DNA of 14,555 nucleotides from Planctomycetota bacterium (lineage in GTDB: Bacteria; Planctomycetota; UBA8108): contig JAKUSY010000028.1 in NCBI GenBank assembly GCA_022451445.1, forward strand, positions 1-14,555, given 5' to 3'. A program made the translations under genes and the position numbers. Each line of letters begins with the position of its first letter. Position 1 is the first letter of the stretch. The notes beneath the pieces were generated by a model. That model searched no databases. It was not told where the DNA came from and saw only the letters and a list, made by a program, of their open reading frames with translations. Shown here one piece after another: positions 5,325 to 12,263 of the stretch.

Positions 5325-8300
5325 GGACCGCCGCAATCGAACTCATCCTCTGTCGGATCCAGCCCGGGCTCGGGGTACGGCGGGGCGGGGCTCGGGCCTT
5401 CGCGGAACATGAAGCTCAGCGCGAGAACCGGATCGGTAAGCTGAAGAGCTCCGTTGTCGTCGACATCACCGTGATCCTCGCAGGTGAGGATCTCGCTTCC
5501 CTGGAAGAGATAGAGCAGGATCGCCACCGCGTCGGAGATATCAAGCCGGCCATCTCCATTCGCGTCGCCCCGGACAAAAGGATCGGGGCCTCCCCCGAGC
5601 GAGATCCTGGCGCTCTCGGCAGGGCCCTCCCCCCCAGGAGTAAATTCCATATCCCGGGTCATGACGAGCTTGTCGATCGCCAGGCCGCTCTCACGGATCC
5701 ACATGGAGAGATAGTGGACCCCGGGCTCCGAGATCGTCAGCGCCTGGGCCTCATCCCGGCGGGAATCCCCCGACCAGGTGAAGCCCGATTCGTCGACCAC
5801 GAACTCCTGGGCGTCGCGGCTGGCGCGGCCGACTCCATCGAGGCCTACGTGGACGCTGTCCGAGCGGGTGCCGGTCACATGAGCCCGCAACCAGACCCTG
5901 TAGGTTCCCGAAGTCTCGAACTCGATGGCGTAGCGCAGCTCCGGGGAGAGACCGACGAAGCGGCTCAGGTAGGTTCGCCTGCTCCCGGTGTCCCCAGCCC
6001 GCATATAGGCGTTCCCGGAGGAACCCTCGAGCTCGGCTTCCTCATCCCACCAGGCGCTCTCGTTACCGAAGCTCTCATTCATCCAGAAGCTCTCCGCCTC
6101 CATGACGACGACCCCGCCGCGCTCGGCGAAGACAACCGGGGGAAGCTCGAGAACCGTCACCGTGCAGCTGTCGCTGAAGCCGAGACCGCGGACGGTGACG
6201 GTCAGCGTCACCTCATAGACACCGGGGGCGTCAAATACCGCGGTGGGATAGTCCCCCGTCATGCCGTTGCCCCACTCGTAGGGCACATCCCCGGAAGCCG
6301 CCGGGGTTGATTCGCGCCCATCGAATTGCACCGCCTGTCCGGTGAAGACCGTCTGATCCGGCCCCGCGTTCACGTTCACCGAGGCGATCGTCCGGTTGAC
6401 GAAATCATGGCGTTGGCGTGCGAAGCTCTTGAAGCTGGCGGCCCGGCCGGGGAAACTGCAGGAGAGGCCCCCGGCCCCTGCGGCCGCCTCCGCCGGATTG
6501 GACTCGGCCGTAACCAGGTCGACGAGCCGATCGATGTTCTCCGGCAAGAGGAGGGTATTGTTGAGCGTGAAGAGCCTGTCGAGGTATTCCTCCCGGTAGG
6601 AGCGCAGGAACGAGTCCTTGAGATAGTGCCACCAGCCCGAGCGGTTGCTCGAGTCGCCCTGCTGTCCCATGAAGAGAGACGAGGTCGCGCCCTGCCACTC
6701 CCCGAAGTTGCGATCGAGATCCCAGGGCGTCAGCATCCACTTGCCATCACTGAGACGCTGGTACCAGAAATGGTTCTGGAACATATCATCGAAAGGCACC
6801 GACCAGTTCATGATCGCCACGTAGTTGAGCAGCAGGTCGATGTCGAAGTGCTGCTCGAAAAACGCGCGCTGGGTGGCGAGTCCGCCGCGGCGAGCCGTGT
6901 TCAATCGCTCGATGAGGGTCCTGATATCGTTGTGGTCATTCCATTCGTGGGTTTTGCGCGGATAGGTCGCCGCATACCTCGCCTCGGAGGCGTGCCCGCA
7001 CCGGCTCGGCAGGACCCTCCCATCGCCCCAGCCGTAGGGTCCCTCATCACAATTGCAGCCGACCGACTTGTAGAGATTGCCGATCGGCTCCCGGGGCCTG
7101 TCCGGGTACTTCCGCGCCTGCTCGCTGTTGTAGCGCCTGATGAGATCTTCATCCGGGCGCTCTAATTCAATCATGTAGTGGTAGTAGCCGCCATTGATGT
7201 GAAAGCGGATAAAGCGGGTCTGGGATGAGGGCAGGTCAGCCGCGGCGAAGAGCCGGTACCCGACCCCGGCGTTGTAGCCCGGGCAGCCCTGGCTGAGCTT
7301 GTTGAGGGTGATCTCATCACGCCCCGCCACCTCGGCGTAGCGCGGCAGCGAGATCCTCCAGCTCAGGGCCTTCAGGGGTCCCGAGCGCGGCCGCGGATAG
7401 TTCCAGCGGCTGATATCCCTGCCGTTGCGGCGATTCCAGCGGCTGCCCTGGTAGCGAACGCGGCAGTCATACACCTCTCCCTCGTAAACGAAAATAGCGA
7501 ACTCCTTCGAATTCCAGGTCGGGTGCTTGGCGCAGCCGCTCACCCTTCCGCCCTGCACGTTCGACCAGAGCCTGGCCCAGGGAGTCCGGGCGATGAAGAG
7601 CTGGTAGACACGGGTCTCAGTATCGATGACCGGGCTGACGAAGTAGGCGTGCCAGTCGAGGGGATCGCTCGGCCGCGGTGAAACGCGGGTAACGCCGGCG
7701 CCCTGGTCGGCCAGGACACGGTAGCGGACGATGGTATTGATGGAACGCTCCGGCAGCGACGCCGTGAAGATACCATCGGAGGGGATCAGGTCCCCGCCCC
7801 TGGCGCCGTCATCGAGCATGCTGACGGTGATGATTTCTTCGTCATCGGTCTCGATGTTCTCGACGTAGTACTCGAGCCTTACCGCGCCGGCTGGAGGAGC
7901 CGGAGAAAAGGCCGCCTGGACCACCACCGTATCTCCCGCACGGATCAGCTCCCGGGTCGAAGCCGCGCCCTCCGGAAGCGCGAGAAGCTCCGATACGATC
8001 GGCAGGGGCGTCGCCCTCGCCGATGCGTTCGGCCTGCCGGGCGTCGCTCCATCAAGCGGGGAGGGAGCCCAGTTCCCGACCTCGGCAGCCGACAGGTCGA
8101 AGCTGACACGCTCGAGCGAATGCCCCATGTGGCGATGATCCTCCAGGGGGAGGATGCCGGGATCGAGCCAGGCGCTGCCGGCACCGAGGGCATCGGCCGC
8201 CAGCGGCCAGGGAAATTCATCGTCGTATGCGACAGCCTCGACTCCTCTTCCGGCCGCCGAGACCAGCGCTATTTTCTCTCCGCCGTTATCGAGAGTCCGT

Positions 8301-9055
8301 TCCCAGGGGCCGAAGATGGCCGGAAGTGAGAGCCCGTAGCTCTCGACACCGGCGAGCAGGCGGGGCTCGCGGGCGATCACCCGGTAGGAGCCCGGCGCTA
8401 TCGAGGCGTCAGCGGCAAAGGTAAAATCGATCCCGCCGGTTATCCGCCAGCCGCCGAGCTCTACCGCGGAGTCCGAGGTGTTGAAAATCTCGACGAATTC
8501 GTAGCTCTCCTCGACCGCCTCCTCGAGAACCGCGTGGTACATGATCTCGGAGATCCTGAGCGCCGGGACCTCGGCCGCGCGCGGAGGACAGGAGGTGGCT
8601 TCATTCGCCGCCGCCGGAGTTCCGCCGGGCTCCTCGGGGTCGGAGGGAAGGGCGCCCGCGCGCCAGTTCTCGCTCAGACCGGCCTCGGCGTCGGCGCAGA
8701 GGCGCTCGAGAGACGCCCCGAAACCATCGGCTAAAAATTCCCAGGGGGCGTTGTCGCCATAGGGCAGGCTCTCGACCACGTTGCCCTCCGCATCCGAGAG
8801 AAGGAGCAGCTCCCCATCGTTGTCAAGCGCCCCGGAAAATTCCCCGAGGACAGCCCCGGCACGAACTCCGGGGTAGCTCTCCGTGAAGACCCCGGCATCG
8901 CCGACCACCACCGTGAAGGCTCCCGGCGCGAGAGAAGCTCCCGGCGCCGCGGTGAAATCTACCGCCCCTGCCAGGCTCCAACCCTCGAGGTCAACGACCT
9001 CCGCCCCGGCATTGTGGAGCTCGATGTATTCCCCCCCGCCAGTGGGGTTGTACAT
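5321..9055 (-). CDS. giant lamin-tail / CotH-kinase / PKD / CBM-like / dockerin protein, main open frame
   Basis: The uninterrupted frame encodes 1244 residues. Numbered from the likely true ATG at 9160, the domains are: lamin-tail 1 (about 29-140); lamin-tail 2 (about 201-330, motif ISEIMY at 203-208); an Ig-like linker with MLDDGARGGD; a CotH kinase domain (about 550-870) with the Asp pair of WDLDRNFG at Asp814 and Asp816; PKD (about 928-1007); a CBM6/35-like or malectin-like domain from MEAES at 1020 to LAIDKLVMTRD; and a dockerin-like pair of calcium loops from 1196 (RGDANGDGRLDISDA and DVDDNGALQLTDP). CotH proteins phosphorylate protein substrates; the other domains bind glycans or partners outside the cell. 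The frame's own first Met has no ribosome binding site and skips the signal peptide. The intact gene clearly began at 9160 and is broken by an amber codon (next entry). Confidence 0.85.
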   Translation of the reverse strand: MYNPTGGGEYIELHNAGAEVVDLEGWSLAGAVDFTAAPGASLAPGAFTVVVGDAGVFTESYPGVRAGAVLGEFSGALDNDGELLLLSDAEGNVVESLPYGDNAPWEFLADGFGASLERLCADAEAGLSENWRAGALPSDPEEPGGTPAAANEATSCPPRAAEVPALRISEIMYHAVLEEAVEESYEFVEIFNTSDSAVELGGWRITGGIDFTFAADASIAPGSYRVIAREPRLLAGVESYGLSLPAIFGPWERTLDNGGEKIALVSAAGRGVEAVAYDDEFPWPLAADALGAGSAWLDPGILPLEDHRHMGHSLERVSFDLSAAEVGNWAPSPLDGATPGRPNASARATPLPIVSELLALPEGAASTRELIRAGDTVVVQAAFSPAPPAGAVRLEYYVENIETDDEEIITVSMLDDGARGGDLIPSDGIFTASLPERSINTIVRYRVLADQGAGVTRVSPRPSDPLDWHAYFVSPVIDTETRVYQLFIARTPWARLWSNVQGGRVSGCAKHPTWNSKEFAIFVYEGEVYDCRVRYQGSRWNRRNGRDISRWNYPRPRSGPLKALSWRISLPRYAEVAGRDEITLNKLSQGCPGYNAGVGYRLFAAADLPSSQTRFIRFHINGGYYHYMIELERPDEDLIRRYNSEQARKYPDRPREPIGNLYKSVGCNCDEGPYGWGDGRVLPSRCGHASEARYAATYPRKTHEWNDHNDIRTLIERLNTARRGGLATQRAFFEQHFDIDLLLNYVAIMNWSVPFDDMFQNHFWYQRLSDGKWMLTPWDLDRNFGEWQGATSSLFMGQQGDSSNRSGWWHYLKDSFLRSYREEYLDRLFTLNNTLLLPENIDRLVDLVTAESNPAEAAAGAGGLSCSFPGRAASFKSFARQRHDFVNRTIASVNVNAGPDQTVFTGQAVQFDGRESTPAASGDVPYEWGNGMTGDYPTAVFDAPGVYEVTLTVTVRGLGFSDSCTVTVLELPPVVFAERGGVVVMEAESFWMNESFGNESAWWDEEAELEGSSGNAYMRAGDTGSRRTYLSRFVGLSPELRYAIEFETSGTYRVWLRAHVTGTRSDSVHVGLDGVGRASRDAQEFVVDESGFTWSGDSRRDEAQALTISEPGVHYLSMWIRESGLAIDKLVMTRDMEFTPGGEGPAESARISLGGGPDPFVRGDANGDGRLDISDAVAILLYLFQGSEILTCEDHGDVDDNGALQLTDPVLALSFMFREGPSPAPPYPEPGLDPTEDEFDCGGP

Positions 9056-9160
9056 GATCTAATTGATCACGACCCCGGCACGCAGGGAGCCGCCTGTGAG
9101 CAAGGCGATTATCAAAACTACTGCCGCCGGAAAAAACCGGTATTCAAGGACCCTATGCAT
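9056..9160 (-). pseudogene. signal-peptide segment of the CotH protein, cut off by an in-frame amber codon
   Basis: From an ATG at 9158-9160 the same frame reads a charged start, then FFPAAVVLIIALLTGG as a hydrophobic core, a likely cleavage site after SLRA, then GVVIN, TAG (9059-9061), IMYNPTGGGEYIELHN. Lamin-tail domains typically begin V-I-N-E-I-M-Y, so the TAG takes the place of a Glu codon; GAG to TAG is one base. The second lamin-tail domain of the same protein has Glu (GAG, 8546-8548) at this place, and the following ATC ATG TAC is identical in both. As written, translation from the natural start stops after 33 residues. A true mutation, a sequence error, or read-through are all possible. 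Confidence 0.85.
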
Positions 9161-9197
9161 GGTGGTTTCTCATTCTGAAAGGAAGCCCCCAGCCACG

Positions 9198-9226
9198 ATT
9201 ATAATGTCTCGCGGGGGCGGTTTGAA
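9198..9226 (-). promoter_or_regulatory. sigma70-like promoter for the CotH protein gene
   Basis: On the minus strand TTCAAA (9221-9226) is followed after exactly 17 nt by a perfect TATAAT (9198-9203). Transcription would start near 9191, about 31 nt before the ATG at 9160. It lies in the 105-nt gap after the VWA gene. Its position supports the upstream, signal-peptide start rather than the internal Met at 9055. Confidence 0.6.
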
Positions 9227-9265
9227 CCATCGCGGGCGACGGGAACGAAAGCCTCCTGGTGAGCT

Positions 9266-11248
9266 CTATTCGGCTACGTAGCGGTACTTTCCGCCATTCT
9301 CTTCGGCGCATTTGCGCATCCACTCGACCTCGCGGCCAAAAGCGATGCAATGAATGGTGATGCCGCGGGCCCGGTTGAATTCACGGATACCCTTGAGCAT
9401 GCCTTCGGGATCCTTGAAGCGGCCGGTGGTGGCAGCCCCATCGGTCAGCAGGTAGATGGTATCGACCAGGGGATCCTTCAGGGCCCGCTCGACGGTATCG
9501 AAGATGTTGGTCCCTCCCCCGGTTGTCAGTCCCCTGGCATAGGCGAGGGCCTTCTTGCGGACCGTCCTGGTGAGGATCTTGAGATTCTTCTCCCAGACCC
9601 GGATCGTCCTGTCGAAGATCATGATGTTGATCCCGGATCCGAGGGGAAGCTTCTCGACGACCTTGGCGAGCTCGGCCTTCATCACGTCGAGCTTGGAGAG
9701 ACCCAGCTTGCGAGCCTCCGGCCCCCGGGCCTTGGCCAGCATGCTGTTGGAAACATCGAGCAGGAAGGCCATGCGCTTGGAGGTGATCTCGATGCCGAAA
9801 TACGACAGGTCGTGCGCCTTGACCGCGGTCTGTGCCGCCTCCAGGGAGGTCTGCGCAACAAAACGATCCTTCTCATGCTCCCACCATTTCTTCCAGTCGG
9901 CGGTCACCAGGCCCATGTTGTGACCCGAAACCCGGATCAGGAGGGTGAGCGCATCGATGCGCAGGCGGTATTGTTTCTCGAGGTCGAGGTACTCGATAAG
10001 CGGACCGATCATGATGGTGGAGCCGCCGAGGCGCTTGACCACACCCTCGAGCGACCTCAGTGCAGAAGCCCGCACCCGCGAATGATTGTCCATCAGGCCG
10101 CCGACGAGGCCCGCAAGGGCGATCTTGTTGCCGGACGCGAGACCGAGGCTGCCCATGACCACCGCCCTGAGATCCTCGTCCTTGCTCTTAAGGAGCTTCA
10201 CCAGGATCTGCACACCCGAGCTGGCCGCGCCACGAGCGATAGCATCCAGCAGCTTGATCCTGTAGGCGACGAGCTCGTAGCCGCGACGACGCGCCAGCAG
10301 CCGCAGCACCTCACGCGCTCCGTCCTTGGCGCCCAGCTGGACCAGCGAGGCAGTCGCGGCAATAACTACAGGCGCGTATTCATGTTTCAGATAGCGCACC
10401 AGGCGCTTGCGATCCTGGACCATCTGCAGGCCCCCGGCCATAGCCACGTAGACGTAGAGCCTTGTTGGAGAGAGCTCCTCCGCGGCGAAGGCTTCCCCCT
10501 TCAACCAGGCGTTGATCTCTTCATCGGCGGCCATGCCGAAGAGCGCCGTAACGGCCAGGTCCCCCAGGTCGGTATCGGCATTGACCTCGGCCACGTCATG
10601 GGCAAGGAAACGGAAGTTATGCCGAGCGGACTCCAGGGTCTTCACCTGGCCAAGCAGCGGCACCGCAGCGACCAGGCAGTCTCTCGAACTCAGCTTGGGC
10701 GCCACGCGGACAAGGTGTTCCCTCCAGAACTTCGTGAATTTCCTCCGGTTGAGGGTCTCCAGGGCGGCCAGGCGTACATTGACGGTGAGCTTGGAGAAGT
10801 CGGAGAACACCAGGGCCGGCGCCCTCGGGTCCTCAGAGAGTACGACAGCCTCCGTCACCGTCGGCTTGAGCGCCACCGGACCATCCTTCCACTGCAGGGC
10901 GAGGTAATCGAACGCCACCCGCTCATCCAGGCGAGCTATACCTCGCAGGATGGGCTTCACGGCTGAAACGACCTGGGTGAGGCGCCGGCCCGCGAGGGGT
11001 TTTCCCTTCCTGTTCGGCGGTTGCTTGCGACCCCCAGCCGGCCTGCGCCCCGGACGCTTGCCCGCACGGGCGGGAGCATCCTCCGGCAACGGCGGGAGAG
11101 CCGGCCTCAGCCTTACCTTGAACAACTCGGCCTCGTATTTGCCTATGAGGGCCTTGAGTTCATCACTTCGAGCGGGATCTTCCAGCGCTTCCACGGATAC
11201 CGGCAAGACCAGGAAGAGGAGCAGAATACCAGGTAACCATCTCGACAT
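9266..11248 (-). CDS. secreted HEAT-repeat protein with C-terminal von Willebrand A domain
   Basis: The 660-residue product starts with a signal peptide (MSRWLPGILLLFLVLPVSVEA). Next comes a basic, low-complexity linker near residues 57-85 (RPGRRPAGGRKQPPNRKGKP). The middle is helical, with HEAT-like repeats such as DEDLRAVVMGSLGLASGN and NHSRVRASALRSLEGVV. The C-terminal VWA domain has a complete metal-ion site: Asp498, Ser500 and Ser502 in DVSNS, Thr580 in GGTN, and Asp603 in LLTDG. VWA domains bind protein ligands through the metal; HEAT repeats give a scaffold. This architecture recurs in planctomycetes but its job is unknown. The ATG at 11246-11248 lies 4 nt past the stop of the SGNH gene, with AAGGA about 11 nt upstream, so the two are almost surely co-transcribed. 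It ends in TAG, which shows that TAG is a normal stop here. Confidence 0.88.
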   Translation of the reverse strand: MSRWLPGILLLFLVLPVSVEALEDPARSDELKALIGKYEAELFKVRLRPALPPLPEDAPARAGKRPGRRPAGGRKQPPNRKGKPLAGRRLTQVVSAVKPILRGIARLDERVAFDYLALQWKDGPVALKPTVTEAVVLSEDPRAPALVFSDFSKLTVNVRLAALETLNRRKFTKFWREHLVRVAPKLSSRDCLVAAVPLLGQVKTLESARHNFRFLAHDVAEVNADTDLGDLAVTALFGMAADEEINAWLKGEAFAAEELSPTRLYVYVAMAGGLQMVQDRKRLVRYLKHEYAPVVIAATASLVQLGAKDGAREVLRLLARRRGYELVAYRIKLLDAIARGAASSGVQILVKLLKSKDEDLRAVVMGSLGLASGNKIALAGLVGGLMDNHSRVRASALRSLEGVVKRLGGSTIMIGPLIEYLDLEKQYRLRIDALTLLIRVSGHNMGLVTADWKKWWEHEKDRFVAQTSLEAAQTAVKAHDLSYFGIEITSKRMAFLLDVSNSMLAKARGPEARKLGLSKLDVMKAELAKVVEKLPLGSGINIMIFDRTIRVWEKNLKILTRTVRKKALAYARGLTTGGGTNIFDTVERALKDPLVDTIYLLTDGAATTGRFKDPEGMLKGIREFNRARGITIHCIAFGREVEWMRKCAEENGGKYRYVAE

Positions 11249-11252
11249 CGTA

Positions 11253-12161
11253 TCAACCGTCCTTTTCGCTCTTTTTTGATTCAGCCGGCGGCTGTGTTTT
11301 CTTCACCGGCACCCGCCGCGACCTCTTCTTCGCGGCACGAACCGCGGTGATCACCCGTTCCTTGATGACCTGGGGGGCCATCTCAAAATCATCGGTGGAG
11401 ACCTCTTTGCTGTGCTTACAAAGCTCGACGAAGCTCAGGACTGTGACCGCCGCCAGGCCCTCAAGAGTAGGATGGAGCTCGTCGCGCTGCAGCAGCTTGC
11501 GAATGGAACCCGCGGGGTAGCTAATCTCCGCTACCTCGATGCGCTTGCCGGCTCGCAGGTCATCGATGAATCTGGCCACCGGCACCATGATGATATTTTT
11601 TCTCCCGACGCTCCAGGCGTCGATCCGGGCGTTCAGTTTCTTCAGCGTCGCCGGCTTTGGTACCATGCGGGCCGACAGCATCTTCCCCACAGAGGCCTTC
11701 ATGTCGGGAATCCTGCTGAGCAGGACCAGGCACTTCAACTCGGACAGGTATTTCAGCGCGACATCGAGATCCTCTAACCGTTTCTCTTCACTCTTGGCGC
11801 CGTAGCCGAACCAGAAGAGAAAATCAACAGCGACGACAAGGGTCGCCTTCACCTCGACCGCCCGCCGAATCGACTGCGTTCCCATCCAGCGGGGATTCAT
11901 GAAAAAGAAACCTGAAGAGACGTTCACCACCTTGTCGTGCTCAGCCCTGAGCATCGCCTCGATGACCTTCGCGATGTTGACGGTTTTCCCGGCTTCGCGC
12001 CCGGTGTTGAAACCCGCCGAGGCGCTTGCCCCGATGACGACAATCCTCTTCCAGGGAGTCTCGGGGCCATCTTCGGCCGGCAGGAAACCAACTGAAAAAA
12101 AAACCGGCGTCAGGAAGGCGGCTGAAAAAGCGAACTGTCTCAACACGGCAAAAGAACCCAT
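11253..12161 (-). CDS. exported SGNH/GDSL-like hydrolase
   Basis: The chosen start gives 302 residues. A signal peptide (about 1-29, MGSFAVLRQFAFSAAFLTPV then FFSVGFLPA) precedes VVIGASASAGF. The Ser of block I is probably Ser46 in GASASAG. The block V pair is Asp227 and His230 in DELHPTLEG. The usual block III Gly-x-Asn is not evident, so activity as an esterase or lipase is likely but not certain. The C-terminal 30 residues are rich in Lys and Arg. The frame stays open to a TTG at 12219-12221, but the ATG at 12159-12161 fits the signal peptide, so it is preferred. It lies just after the DUF1553 gene and 4 nt before the VWA gene on the same strand. Possible substrates are acetylated glycans or lipids; nothing here decides. 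Confidence 0.78.
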   Translation of the reverse strand: MGSFAVLRQFAFSAAFLTPVFFSVGFLPAEDGPETPWKRIVVIGASASAGFNTGREAGKTVNIAKVIEAMLRAEHDKVVNVSSGFFFMNPRWMGTQSIRRAVEVKATLVVAVDFLFWFGYGAKSEEKRLEDLDVALKYLSELKCLVLLSRIPDMKASVGKMLSARMVPKPATLKKLNARIDAWSVGRKNIIMVPVARFIDDLRAGKRIEVAEISYPAGSIRKLLQRDELHPTLEGLAAVTVLSFVELCKHSKEVSTDDFEMAPQVIKERVITAVRAAKKRSRRVPVKKTQPPAESKKSEKDG

Positions 12162-12178
12162 TTGTGGCCTGAATAGCG

Positions 12179-12211
12179 CGGGGCTCAACCGCCCCGTGAG
12201 TATCCAGTATA
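12179..12211 (-). promoter_or_regulatory. possible -10 box and leader hairpin before the SGNH gene
   Basis: On the minus strand TATACT (12206-12211) resembles a -10 box, though no good -35 is present. It is followed by a perfect 6-bp stem, CGGGGC/GCCCCG (12179-12184 with 12191-12196, six-base loop), about 18 nt before the ATG. Together they could be a short structured leader, or the hairpin could slow read-through from the DUF1553 gene. The rest of the 102-nt spacer 12162-12263 holds a seven-base A-run (12254-12260) and nothing else recognisable. Confidence 0.25.
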
Positions 12212-12263
12212 GGGGATGCAAAGCCCGTGGTACTAATCGATACCCCGAAGACGAAAAAAATGC

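Noticed and set aside
5075..6310. Plus-strand open frame running from kbl into the antisense of the CotH gene
   Set aside because: It spans two convergent genes in the wrong frame and begins with arginine/serine-rich sequence typical of shadow frames.
9059..9061. Genome-wide reassignment of TAG to an amino acid
   Set aside because: TAG ends the threonine dehydrogenase and VWA genes at the expected C-termini, so it works as a stop in this genome.
9350..10966. Long open frame on the plus strand opposite the VWA gene (538 codons)
   Set aside because: It mirrors the GC-rich coding pattern of the VWA gene, shows no family motif, and the minus-strand protein has clear HEAT and VWA signatures.
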